Shown: positions 54,355 to 64,000, counted from the first letter of the stretch. The stretch: DNA of 64,000 nt from Diabrotica undecimpunctata (GCF_040954645.1 NC_092811.1:117439343-117503342); one strand, 5' to 3'. Notes: generated by a model from the letters alone, not told the origin. Made by a program: numbers and translations.

Positions 54355-54554
54355 AAGGAACTCAACACGTTCCTTAAGTGATTCGGGTTAATAGGACACT
54401 CCTCGACAGTCTCAACACGACTGCTTCAGAGTACGGGTAGTGAAGAGCTCAACACGCTCTTCGGGTAACGACGGTATGGGGGACGGAACAACTTGTGAAC
54501 TCAACACGTCCACAAGCCGGGGTAGGGAAGAAGAGAACCTTCAGTCAACACCTG
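54355..54554 (-). repeat. Array of stem-loops sharing the loop TCAACAC
   Basis: Five occurrences of TCAACAC, each flanked by complementary arms of different sequence: AAGGAAC/GTTCCTT (54355-54375, 7 of 7 pairs), CAGTC/GACTG (54407-54423, 5 of 5), GAAGAGC/GCTCTTC (54442-54462, 7 of 7), CTTGTGAAC/GTCCACAAG (54492-54516, 8 of 9) and CAG/CTG (54542-54554, weak). The spacing is 37-52 bp. A CGGGT(A/T)-type or GGGGTA motif follows each of the first four. In the LTR transcript (minus strand) the loop would read GUGUUGA and the array would lie in the 5' leader. Confidence 0.8.
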
Positions 54555-54586
54555 TCGATTCTGTCTCTATGAGGAAATGTTGCGGT

Positions 54587-54593
54587 TTATATA
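54587..54593 (-). promoter_or_regulatory. TATA box of the solo LTR
   Basis: TATATAA on the minus strand in the context GCTCCGC-TATATAA-ACCGC. Transcription would start near 54560, just before the stem-loop array. Confidence 0.6.
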
Positions 54594-54770
54594 GCGGAGC
54601 TGTGTAATTAGTTTTGCCCTTTCTACTGTCGATACACTCCTACTTCATGGGTTGGTTCGCGCGCACGCTGGTTTAACGGTGATGGCTTGGACTCATCGTT
54701 ACATTATTGATAAGTTGGGTTCGCGTTTTGTGCTTTTGCACGTTACAATATTACATTTATTTTTACAACC

Positions 54771-56405
54771 ATGGTTTCGGAGAAGAAGATTATGTCTATT
54801 GAACTAAAACGTGAAATCATTGAGAAACATGAGCAAGTAACTACGAGTAACTGACTTGGCGAGGATGTACAGGCGTACCACATAATTGATATGTACTGTA
54901 CTTAAACGAAAGGAGGTGATAAATGGTATAACGCCAGCTAAGGGCGTTACAATGATTTCTAAGCTCCAGACTTCTCTCCATGAAAAGATGGAGAAACTAC
55001 TAATGGTGTGGGTGACAGGAGGAACCTTAACACAAAGCATCATATGTGAAAAGGCACGAGCGATTTACGACGATTTGCTGAAGCAGATCCTACACACTTC
55101 CACAAATGATGAATCGAAAGACTCGTTTAAAGCCAGTCGGGGCTGGTTTGACAACTTTAGAAAAAGGACCGGAATTAACTCCGTCGTCAGGCACGGTGGG
55201 GCAGCAAGTTCGGATGTGAAAGCAGCTGAGGTTTACATCAAAACGTTTTTCGAACTGATAGGATACATCCCCCAGCAAGTCTTCAACTGTGACGAGACAG
55301 GGCTTTTGTGGAAAAAGATGCCAAATAGGACTTACATAACGACAGAGGAGAAGACGATGCCAGGTCACAAACCTATGAAAGATAGATTTACTCTACTACT
55401 TTGCGCCAATGCGAGTGGCGACTGTAAAATCAAAACTCTTCTAGTGTACCATTCAGAAAATCCCAGAGCCTTTAAGTCACATACGATTTTAAAAGAAAAA
55501 CTGACAGTTATGTGGAGGGCAAATCCAAAGGCGTGAGTTACCAGGAAATTCTTTGTGGAGTAGATAAACCTGGTGTTTGCCCCCTTTGTTAAAAAATATC
55601 TACAGCAAAATAACTTACCCATGCAAATCCTTCTTGTCCTCGATAATACCCCTTCTCACCCACCAAATCTCGAAGATGATTTACTTCAAGAGTTCAAGTT
55701 TTTAAAGATTCTCTACCTACTAGCCAACACCACTCCTATCTTGCAGCCCATGGATCACCAAGTGATTTCTAATTTTAAGAAGTTGTATACCAAGCACATG
55801 TTTTGGCGTTGCGTTGAGGTGACGGAGAACACAAACCTTACCCTTCGAGAATTCTGGAAGGACCACTTTAACATAGTAATATGCAGGCCTGGCTAGGTGT
55901 TACAAGGACCCAAGAACCTCTGCATGGAAGAAGCTATGGTCTGAGGCTGTAGATGAAAGGGCTTGCGAAGGACTGGAACCCGAAGTGTCAGTGGTAGATG
56001 AGATTCTTTCTCTTGGAAAATCCATGAGTCTGGAGGTGGATGAAAGAGATGTGAACGAACTTGTCGAGAAACAGTCTCAGGAGCTAACATGTCAACACAG
56101 CATGTCTAACCGAGGAGTTAGACGAACTACATTCGCAGCATACGGTGGTTCAACGAAAAATTGGTATTAAAGAGGAGCCAGAATTAGAAGACGTTGTCTC
56201 TACAAGAGATATAAAGGAGATCTTGGGAATGTGGGAGAAAGTTGCAGAGTTCGTGGATAAAAATCACACAAACTTGCCTAACACAGTTCCGCAATATTCT
56301 TAAAGGGAGGAAGAAACAAACCTCCTTGGACAGTTTTTTAAACGATCTGCAGACGAAAATGAGCAAAGTGTGACAAAAAAAGCGAAGACCACCGACGAAA
56401 ATTAA
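54771..56405 (+). pseudogene. Tigger/pogo transposase (TIGD1/jerky-like)
   Basis: The start ATG 54771 reads MVSEKKIMSIELKREIIEKH (psq-type HTH). Frameshifts near 54842-54900 lead to the long frame 54886-55536, with the CENP-B-type HTH (ASRGWFDNFRKRTGI) at about 55135-55180. The catalytic core follows: VFNCDETGLLWKKMPNRTY (first Asp), then KPMKDRFTLLLCANASGD. A TGA at 55534-55536 and a TAG interrupt it, and the second frame (55573-55896) has LLVLDNTPSHP (second Asp) and TPILQPMDHQVI (third Asp). Acidic C-terminal stretches run to about 56405. It resembles the TIGD1 group. Stops and frameshifts make it inactive. Confidence 0.85.
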
Positions 56406-56483
56406 GCGCTTCCGTAAGCACTTCAATTTTTATTATGTTTTTACAGAATATGTACGTACTTTTTGGTACTTATAAATAAATGT

Positions 56484-56511
56484 TTCTTCTTTTAAATATA
56501 TATATAAATAT

Positions 56512-56610
<99 letters not shown>

Positions 56611-56937
56611 CGGTATTTTAGGCGTCACGCCCTTCCGGTAGGGATCTATGGAGGAGTATCACCAAGCCGCAAGCCCTTATCTCTTGCCGTACTGCTCCAC
56701 CATAGATCGATCAGACACCAGCATATTCTAGTCTAAGCCGCAGATTCATCTAGAATTTTAAACTGTTGCGTTAGACTTTTTGTTTTTCTGTACACCGAGC
56801 TGGGGACCGAACCCACGTCCACTGAACCACTCGCAGTGAAGCGAATGAGAAGCCGGCCGCCCAGTCCGCTTGGCTATCTGACCGACTTCTTCTTTTCTTC
56901 TTATTCTTGTGAATAAGAAGAGTTCTTCTTTTAAATA
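56484..56937 (-). mobile_element. tRNA-derived SINE with (TA)n tail and 15-bp target duplication
   Basis: TTCTTCTTTTAAATA occurs at 56484-56498 and 56923-56937 and encloses a minus-strand unit. In the sense direction the head reads TAGCCAAGCGGACTGG (A-box-like) and GGTTCGGTCCC (B-box-like, complement of about 56805-56820), as in tRNA-derived SINEs. A unique body follows (to about 56607), ending ACCGGG next to a (TA)n tract at about 56499-56606. The perfect duplication supports target-primed insertion. The head has an extra AG/CT-rich stretch before the tRNA part. Confidence 0.75.
56499..56607. repeat. (TA)n microsatellite, tail of the SINE
   Basis: About 110 bp of TA repeats with a few ATAAATA interruptions on the left. 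It forms the sense 3' tail of the minus-strand SINE. Confidence 0.9.
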
Positions 56938-57044
56938 CATTTTTCTTATTTAAAAATACTTAACAAAAACAACTTACGTGTTTTTTTTGGGGACTGGTAC
57001 GGATTAATGGCATTTCAGTTAATTTCAATGGGGAAAATTGAAAG

Positions 57045-57075
57045 TGGTATCTCGTATGTCGAGATAACACTGTAC
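57045..57075. repeat. Right terminal repeat of the Tigger element
   Basis: GGTATCTCGTATGTCGAGAT, then AACACTGTA, resembling the ends of Tigger elements (CAGTGTTATCTCGACATACG when inverted). No matching left end was found upstream of 54771, so the left end is lost or too diverged. Confidence 0.55.
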
Positions 57076-57473
57076 TAAATATTTAATACTTTTTTTAAAT
57101 ATTTAATTTGATATGCTATTTAAAATATTTTAATGATTGCATAAATTAAAGTTAATAAAACAGGAATAATATAATTAAATTTTAATATAATACCAATATC
57201 TATTTATGTATATTTTACTATAAAATAAATATTTTAACTATTGCAGAAATATTAGTGACTGCCATGCAATGATTAAAGGCGTTTCTAATATGCTGCACGC
57301 ATGTCGTTATAATTTGGCGCAATAATGCCATGCCAATAATTTTCAGTCAAGTTCAATCTTGTGTTGTGAATGCACGTAGATAAATAAATGTGTAGTGAAT
57401 ACGAATACAGTAGTAATAATAATAACATTGTGGATTATTTATTTGTATTATATCTTGACAAAAATATTCTAAA

Positions 57474-57907
57474 ATGACTGAAAGCGACAGTAATCATAAC
57501 GATATTAATTTAAAATCAGAAAAAGAAAGGAATAAAAAACCCTACGAATATAGAAATGAAATGATAAAACGAGCTAAACTCGAAGAAAAAATACATCAAT
57601 TAGAAGAGGAAGAATGTTCCTGCAGTTCCTTCTCCATCCTCTAAAGATTGCAAGTAAGTTGATAATTTGTTCTTTTCTAATAAAAAGTTTTCATTGAACA
57701 CAATTTTTTGTTGACTTTGTTAATATGTACTTAATTTTTAGGTGCAGGAAAAAGTGCTTTTCATTGATAAGTAACGACAAAAAATGCAGATTTTCACACG
57801 ATTTAGGGACCTGACTACAAAAAATGAGCAAGATTGTTACGTTCAAAGCCTAATTTCCGCAACTGAAGTTAAGGAACGACGTAGAAGAAAAGAACTTGGT
57901 GAGTCTT
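57474..57907 (+). pseudogene. DDE family B, copy 3: N-terminal exons only
   Basis: ATG 57474 opens MTESDSNHNDINLK, then KRAKLEEKIHQLEEEECSC. A one-base change shifts the frame before SPSSKDCK and a GTAAGT donor at about 57651. After an ATTTTTAG acceptor (about 57741) it reads CRKKCFSLISNDKKCRF, then RDLTTKNEQDCYV and ERRRRKELG. The Cys-rich KC-type motif corresponds to CNENCRYKC in the 24-25.8 kb copy. The rest of the gene is absent because a mariner fragment abuts it. Confidence 0.5.
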
Positions 57908-57914
57908 GGTGAAG

Positions 57915-58152
57915 TATATTTTCATGGCCAGCTAGATCTCCAGACTTAACATGTCTAGACTTTTATCTGTAAGGAAGATTAGTGTACCAAACTCGACCAA
58001 CCACGCGAGACGACATGAAACAGCGCATTATAAACGCAATAAATAATATATCAATAGCTGAGATTGAAGCAGCTGTTATGTCTACGCGTGAAAGATTACA
58101 TCTTTGTGTGGACAACGATGGAAAACAATTTGAACATTTAATTGGACATTAA
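57915..58152 (+). pseudogene. Mariner-like transposase C-terminal fragment
   Basis: The frame reads WPARSPDLTCLDFYL, a TAA, then GRLVYQTRPTTRDDMKQRI, INAINNISIAEIEAA and FEHLIGH before a stop. This is the last catalytic motif (WPxxSPDLxPxDFxLW) and tail of mariner-type transposases. Upstream domains are missing. Confidence 0.7.
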
Positions 58153-59028
58153 GTTTTATTGATCGAGATATTTTTATGATCTTTCACATATTTAATTTTA
58201 AGTTATAATAAAGGGTGAGTCAGTACTATATTTACTTATGTTTATGCGTTTTTATTAATATAACATTTTTATTCATATCTCGAGTTCGACAAAAAATATC
58301 AAGATGCGGTTTGCGCCATTTTGTTACGGATTTAATCCAGTTCCATTATAATTTACAATAAATAGGTGTTTCCATTAAACATTTTGAAGAAAAACAAATT
58401 TTAATTTTTTCTATTCGAAAGTACCCTCTACCCATGACAATTAAAAATAAATGCAATTGTTTTATAGTAGATGTTAATTAAATTATCCACACTCTTTCTA
58501 ATGCCACTAATTTCGTTAATATCGGTTGATCCAAACCAAAGTTATAGATATTTATCCACAAATACTTTCCCACTCTCCCCTACCCTTTATTTGAAAAAAT
58601 AAAAGAAAAGTACCTGAACAACTTTGCATGCAGAATTTAGGCCTCTTTCTAGTTTACTTATTTAACACTTGGTATAATTTGGCATATTTCCCAAAAAAAC
58701 TGGTTTTCAAAGTTTTCTTCACAGGTTACGCCCCCTAGCGGTTAATCCAGAAACTTGAAAGTTATTTTCAGCGATTTCTCTTGGCCACTTTTACTAAGGA
58801 TTTTTTTCTCCTAAAGTTATAACATGAATAGTTTCTGATATATAGCCGAGAGATCGGCTTATTGGACCACCCGGTATAGAGCTTATTCTCATTTTTTTTT
58901 CAAAAATAGTGGAGTGAAAAAGTCAATAAACAGTGTATAAATGGAATTAGGCCAGTTTTTAACATGTAGAAATGTTCGTGTGTTCCTCACACAGTTTTTT
59001 TTCTTATTTTCCGAAAGTTTTAGTTTTA
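58153..59028. other. No gene seen; possible mariner 3' flank
   Basis: AT-rich. CTTATTGGACCACCCGGTAT at about 58857-58876 looks like the inverted end of a mariner-type element, and the sequence before it may be that element's terminal region. No other feature. Confidence 0.4.
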
Positions 59029-59233
59029 TTAATTACTATTTAACTGGGAATAAGCCACAATTAAAGGTTAAAATACGTTTATTGACGTTTCAATTTCCAC
59101 TTCGGAAATCGTTCTCAAAATACAAACAAACAATGTTTGTATTTTGAGAACGATTTCCGAAGTGGAAATTGAAACGTCAATAAACGTATTTTAACCTTTA
59201 ATTGTGGCTTATTCCCAGTTAAATAGTAATTAA
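59029..59233. repeat. Near-perfect 204-bp palindrome (repeat C, copy 3)
   Basis: The left arm (59029-59128) TTAATTACTATTTAACTGGG ... TTCTCAAAATACAAACA is mirrored by the right arm (59134-59233), with a 5-6 base centre. By eye the arms agree at every position. The element continues on the right to about 59275 with ATGCCACAAGAAAATAGCTT, which also borders repeat C at 34390. It is a foldback-type arrangement of repeat C. Confidence 0.9.
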
Positions 59234-59275
59234 TTTAACATGCCACAAGAAAATAGCTTCAGAACAATAGTTTTA

Positions 59276-60479
59276 GTTTTGTGATTTATGGGGTTTTTCA
59301 AATTAGTGATTTAATTGTAACAATCCTTACTACCATATTACTAACATTATTTATTATTACTATTACACTCCTGGATCAAGGAAGTTAAAGATGTATCCGA
59401 ACCCATTACTTTTTTAAATTTGAATTTTGACACCAATTTTCAACTCAACTTCGTATTTTCCGCAATTTCAAATCGGACAATAATTTGTAATAATTTATAT
59501 ACGAGTAAGGTATAATCAAAATTATTGTTTAAAACGAGGACTGGAAAAAAAACTCCGCAGATATGTAATTATTTTTGAACATCGTTTATAATGTCGACAT
59601 TCAAAAACCACCAAAAGCAAAATACAACCTTGTAAATTAAAAAAAATAATAATAAAATTTAATATCATACTGACAATAAAACAGTACATAAACCATACAC
59701 AGATATATCAAGCATTAATACGTTTACCCTTAAGGTACGATTATTCCGAGAAAAAAACCGTTCGGAGAGTTGGAGGGCTTTTAATTCTCTAATTGACTGA
59801 AATAACGAAGAACTTTTGACTCTGGGTATTCGTACGTCATCATTCGTACCGATTTACAGTAATTTATGAAACAATTATCTCTGATAATAACAATAATCTA
59901 GCGTTTAGCCGGCCCGCAGTTATTTAATACTAGTTTTATCAAGCATTCCGTGCCGGCAATTGTTCGACGTTCATTTGTATTCAAAGGAATCTAGATTTGC
60001 GTAGAGGGGATCCACATATCGCTCTGTTGTCCACTAGTCCTAGTCGAATAATAATAAAATCTTTATTTGACGATTTAAATTTGTTTAAAACAAATTAAAA
60101 CACAAACTGAACTTTAATTTGTATATCTTTTTTGGCATCATCCTTTTGGAATATTGCCGAAAGAAATCAATAATAACAGGCAAACAGGAATAGTTTTTTT
60201 GTTGATTAATAAATTTTGAGAGGTAAAATTGACATAGTTGATGTAGTTGTAGGTTAAAGTGTGACAGTTCTTCTCTTTTATTAGTAATGTAAATAAGGTT
60301 AAGCAACTATATGATGTGAAGTAAACATAAATGACTTTGATATAGTGATTAAATATTAAAATAGATATTGTAATCTAATTTAATTAATCTAAATTATATT
60401 ACAGTATCTCTGATATATACCGTTCCAATTCTCTTCTTATTTCGTTCTCATTTGCAATAATTTTAATAACAACACTAGA
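59276..60479. other. No gene seen
   Basis: AT-rich intron sequence. Read on both strands without finding coding or repeat structure. Confidence 0.4.
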
Positions 60480-60860
60480 AATCCTAAGATTTCCTACTTG
60501 ACGAAACTAAATTCAAATTTTTACCACTGTGCTTTCTAAAACTTGCAAAGAAGAGAGACTGATAAATTAGTAGACAAGGGAATCAGCAATTTGTATTCCA
60601 CATGCCGTTCATTACGGCGAAAATTCTTAGTGAATTTAGTTTCTAGTACTCAAAACCGAGTAAAGAAGACGGTATTAGATTTAATTTCAATGCAGCGCAT
60701 CTGCCAGCCGCTTATACGTATTTCAACCTCATTAGGTATCATCAGAGTGACATATGCAGAGGCTCTAATGATACCTAATGAGGTTGAAATACGTATAAGC
60801 GTCTGGCAGATGCCCTGCATTGAAATTAAATCTAATACCTTCTTTCTGTAATAATTTTGT
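60480..60860. repeat. Dispersed repeat, family A copy 2, ending in a palindrome
   Basis: 60480-60740 matches 370-650. From about 60665 the sequence GGTATTAGATTTAATTTCAA ... CCTCATTAGGTATCAT is mirrored by 60764-60842, with a short centre (CAGAGTGACATATGCAGAGG). Two arm mismatches are seen (GCAGCGCATC against GCAGGGCATC, and CAGCC against CAGAC). Confidence 0.8.
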
Positions 60861-61320
60861 TGTTATTGTTAACTAGTACATAGCGAGCTCGTTTTTTAAA
60901 TATGTCGCTTATTTCTTTCACTTTTTTGTGCACATTTAAAAAGTCCTGAATAGATCTCACACTCTCAATTTCCTCGCATCTTTCTCTCATCCATGTTTAT
61001 TTGGCTAATTTTATCTCTCTTTTAATTCTTCTCTGTAGATGTCTACATTCTGTTTCATTTGATTTTATAAGACGATTTTGTTTCATGAATTTCAAGATGT
61101 CTTTTGTCATCCACTGATTTTATCTTGATTAAGTTACTTCTATAATCATTGTTTTTGGAGATTTTCTTAACATGGTTTCTCCTATGTTAATTATTCTATT
61201 GTTAAATTCTTTTTTAATGTTATCTTTTTTGTTTATATCTTGAAAATTATTTATATTACTTTTCGGATTTTCTCGTTGGATTCATTTTAACCTTTCAATA
61301 ACCTTTCAATTACAGGTATA
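60850..61320 (-). pseudogene. LINE linker fragment (between endonuclease and RT)
   Basis: The minus-strand frame contains QWMTKDILKFMKQNRLIK, ECRHLQRRIKREIKLAK, TWMRERCEEIESVRSIQDF and NVHKKVKEISDIFKKR, then NNNNKIITE. This is the same linker type as at 50950-51168. A few stops interrupt it. Repeat A copy 2 abuts its sense 3' side. Confidence 0.7.
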
Positions 61321-61607
61321 TTTGATCTGATGGTAATTTTGTATAATTCGTTTACTAACTGTATCAATTTACAAAATTGAAAGAGTTGATTTAATAAACT
61401 TAAAGACCTGGGAGAATAATTGCGAATACATGATAGTAGTAGTTTTACCATTTCTCCACAATCATTAAACCTACACCTTTTATAAGAAGATTAAAAAATA
61501 TATTCTAATTAAATTGTCCAGTAATTCTAGAGGTCAAGAGTCACTTAATGCAGAAAATACTTTTAAAAAAGGTAAACCTAATGATCAGTGCTTCCTGCAA
61601 TGACCCG

Positions 61608-62035
61608 ATTTTCAGAAAGTCTAGAGATCCAGTTATTTCGAGCCTCCTATTATACTGTTGGATTAGCAAGAGCGCAAGATCAGAACTGCTCCTATTCTTC
61701 GAGGCGTCTAATCCCTTAATAGATTTGTGGCCTCACAGATCAACCAATGCCCAGAACAGTTTAGCTGATAGGCTATTATGGCTTTGTGCTATACAAAACA
61801 GTAGAGGCGGTAGATACAGTAGACGCCAAGGACAACTGTGGGATTGGTAGCGATTCTCATGAATCCTGAGATACCAACGCATGAAAATTGCTGGAGATTA
61901 ATTAGCCAACTGAACCTTGGCCGAGATCAGTCTAAGTTGAGGCTACCACACAATGACAGCGTTCATACGTAAATGCCTCACCATGGACATAAAAATCTAA
62001 AGTACGATTTTTGACAGCAAGCCCTATTTGACTCC
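61608..62035 (-). repeat. Dispersed repeat D, copy 2
   Basis: Reverse complement of 41043-41430 (see there). This copy keeps TGTCAAAAATCGTACTTTAG and GTCCATGGTGAGGCATTTAC at its far end. No ORF is supported in either copy. Confidence 0.75.
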
Positions 62036-62338
62036 GAAAGACTTTCTGCACAGCTAGTAGAGTGCTGCGGGGTTCTTCATTTTGGAGTCCGAGTGTTCCT
62101 TCCATGAGAGATGATCCTTCCAGAATTACTTCTAGATGCTTTATTGACTTAAAAATATCTAAAGCTTTCTAAGGTTATAAGTGTTAAGTTATACAATAAA
62201 TTAAAAAGTACAATCCGTCTTTCTTTTGACAAAGTGAACATGAAAAATCAGTTGGGCGCCCGATACCACAACGTAATTCATAAATTGTTGTATACCTTAG
62301 GAAAAAACAATATAATTAAGACAAAAACATCTTCTTAC

Positions 62339-62530
62339 TTGGTAAGTGTTTCCAATGACGAGGTATAGATGGTACCACCGACGTCTATATGAACAGGGGC
62401 TGTATATCTAGAAGCAGCAGCTACACAAGGTATTCCCGTAATTTTATTGTAGCTGACAGCCGGTGGGGTTGGTGATGAAGAGTTTGACATTGTTGGAGAT
62501 GTGGCAGGTGATGTACTTGGTGACATAAGC
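62339..62530 (-). CDS. twz: twz/KCTD15-like gene, exon with start of BTB domain
   Basis: This 192-bp exon encodes a Ser/Pro/Thr-rich leader (MSPSTSPATSPTMSNSSSP) and then the beginning of the BTB domain, [20 protein letters not shown]. The latter matches [20 protein letters not shown] of KCTD1/15. The donor AA|GTAAGA splits a Lys codon that is completed at 13655, and the product then reads TKYPESR as in the vertebrate proteins. The acceptor is TTTCTTTATAG (complement, from 62531). The exon starts with the third base of an Arg codon begun at 62838. Confidence 0.95.
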
Positions 62531-62837
62531 CTATAAAGAAAGAGAATTAGAAGTTATTATTTTTTTAATGTTCTTTGAATTGTGGTTTATCATCAAAATC
62601 ATCAAGAATATTGAAAACTTAAAGTTAAAAATCGGTAACTACAAATTCAAACGTAATTTGATCAATGAAATTGTGGTTAAGTCATAATAAAATTTTAATA
62701 AACTTCATGTTTCATAACCGTTACATAATTCTAGATTATAAATTTGTCTCACTAAACGTGCAGACCTAAATTGTCAAAAAATTGACCATCCAGGTCTGGG
62801 ACCAGTTGATTTAATTTATCTCACATTTGTCACTTAC

Positions 62838-62927
62838 CTCATTTTGATTTGGGCACTGGGAAACATATTCCTATTTGTTAAGTCTTTAGGTTCTTTGTCT
62901 ATGTCATTTCTTACTTCAGTCTTTTTC
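62838..62927 (-). CDS. twz: twz/KCTD15-like gene, upstream exon (predicted)
   Basis: A 90-bp open stretch between ATTTATTTCCAG (complement, from 62928) and AG|GTAAGTG (complement, to 62837). Its frame agrees with the next exon: AG joins G to give Arg, giving IKMR-LMSPS. The exon reads KKTEVRNDIDKEPKDLT, then NRNMFPSAQIKM. In vertebrate KCTD15 the comparable region has NMSRLSLTRSPVSP. Translation may start at a Met in this exon or further upstream outside the window. The intron between this exon and the next is only 307 bp. Confidence 0.7.
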
Positions 62928-62968
62928 CTGGAAATAAATAAAAGTATTTTAAAAAAGGTCCTGATTAA

Positions 62969-64000
62969 CCCTTTAAGGATCAGTGGTAGCTATATTTACC
63001 AGCGTTGCTTGAGATTACTTTTATAACTTATAAGCCATGAGTATTAAATTGTAACCACGCACAAGCTAGACTAGCCTATGCCTGCACCGAGGTGAAGGTC
63101 GTTGAGTGGTAAACATAGCTACCAGCGATCATTTGTGCAGGGTCCTTTACCGATATTAATGTTACAGTATTTAAGTAATTTATTCTATTTTTTTTATTGG
63201 TTTATTCAATGAAATATTAGATAATAACCAGTGTCATAATAACAAGTATTATTAATTTTTAAATGTTATTACAAACTATTTAACATTACCAAAGAACCTA
63301 ACCTATTTTTTTACAAACTTAACAATTTGTTTCCATGGATACAAAAATAACGGAGGAATTGCATGTTGTGTAATGTTAGTGTGCTTTCTAGTCTTTCATA
63401 TGAAAATGAGATATCTTTTGTAAGTTTTTGCGAAAAGATGTTCTGGGTGAATATTTTGACAAACTTTTTTTTTCAGTGAGCTTTCAGTTTTTTTCAGTTT
63501 TTTTCAGTGAGCGAAAATACGAAAATGCCTCTTACTGCAAGACAACCTGGAATAGTTTGTAAATAGAGGCCTGGATGATACCAATGATGATAATTATTGT
63601 ATTTCAGACTATGAAGGTGATTCAGATACAGAAGACAATATTTCACTTGTACTATCTTCAGCCAAGGGCAGCACTCGATCCAATTCAAGCATAAATATTG
63701 CCTCTACTTTAATATCAAATATTCATTTAACATCAAACAAACCTGAGTGTCATCAACAAACTCATTCAACTTTGGATTTTCCAGGTAGCAGTGATGAAAA
63801 TTCTGACAATTCAGCTGAAGGGATATGTACGAAGAAGACAAAAATACATATACTCATCTTACAGTGACTCGGAGCCAGAACTAAATAGTAACAAGGACCA
63901 TGTGGATTTTTTATCATCCAAAAAGTCAGAATTCAAGTGGTCCAAAAAGATAGATCCAATTTGAGACTAAGGTTTATTTCATGTTAGTGAGGATTCAAAA
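62969..64000 (+). mobile_element. PiggyBac element, left end (runs off the window)
   Basis: TTAA at 62965-62968 is followed by CCCTTTAAGGATCAG, a typical piggyBac start (TTAA target, CCC end). GTGGTAGCTATATTTACCAG (62983-63002) and, inverted, GTGGTAAACATAGCTACCAG (63106-63125) are subterminal repeats. The transposase N-terminus follows at about 63535-64000. The element lies in a twz intron. Confidence 0.7.
63535..64000 (+). pseudogene. PiggyBac transposase N-terminus (partial)
   Basis: The frame reads GLDDTNDDNYCISDYEGDSD, then TEDNISLVLSSAKGSTRSNS, an acidic, Ser-rich start usual for piggyBac transposases. Later frames give SEFKWSKKIDPI and a stretch like the LRPRFIS segment that opens the conserved domain. 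A TAG before GLDD and a frame change near 63830 suggest decay. The gene is cut by the window edge. Confidence 0.55.

Larger units (their letters stand above)
54062..54753 (-). mobile_element. Solo LTR with 5-bp target duplication (TATTA)
   Basis: The unit at 54067-54748 (682 bp) begins TTGTGACG and ends CGTTACAA, imperfect inverted ends. TATTA is duplicated at 54062-54066 and 54749-54753. On the minus strand it has a TATA box (TATATAA, complement of 54587-54593) and a downstream AATAAA (complement of about 54151-54156), the order expected of an LTR. No internal retroelement coding sequence lies beside it, so it is a solo LTR. It sits just upstream of the Tigger ATG. A five-base duplication fits Gypsy- or BEL-like integrases; the family is unknown. 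Confidence 0.75.

Overview
The window looks like insect nuclear DNA. It is AT-rich and crowded with transposable elements, and it contains spliced exons of a conserved animal gene. A beetle such as a leaf beetle is my guess from the repeat mix, but the sequence alone does not prove it.

The framework is one host gene on the minus strand: a KCTD1/KCTD15-type BTB protein, the orthologue of Drosophila Tiwaz (twz). Five coding exons can be read, in transcript order 62838-62927, 62339-62530, 13450-13655, 7461-7761 and 118-271. All splice junctions are GT/AG and every reading phase agrees. The 48.7 kb between the second and third of these is a single intron, so nearly everything else here is intron content. 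The 5' end of the gene lies beyond the right edge.

Inside the giant intron sit two intact single-exon genes for related coiled-coil proteins, transcribed head to head (31317-32357 minus, 37061-38152 plus). They are the only long non-transposon ORFs in the intron, and one ends in a CaaX-type prenylation motif.

The rest is layered mobile DNA. From left to right: decayed pogo-like and DDE transposases with long inverted repeats (0.4-7 kb); a piggyBac copy broken by a Jockey LINE and by a small TIR element (7.9-13 kb); a Tc1 element (13.8-15.3 kb); a 1.5 kb foldback (16-17.5 kb); assorted LINE, mariner and DDE remnants (18-30.6 kb); a 2.4 kb TIR element with a perfect 8-bp target duplication sitting in a LINE (34.1-36.5 kb); a foldback with a CENP-B-type HTH fragment at its centre (39.2-41 kb); a structurally complete BEL/Pao element with identical LTRs sitting in a LINE (44.9-50.9 kb); a Tigger element carrying a solo LTR and a tRNA-derived SINE (54-57 kb); perfect palindromes and dispersed repeats (59-62 kb); and the left end of another piggyBac (63-64 kb).

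The most unusual structure is inside the solo LTR at 54067-54748. It holds a run of stem-loops that share one 7-nt loop while their stems differ in sequence yet remain complementary. They lie just downstream of the LTR's own TATA box.
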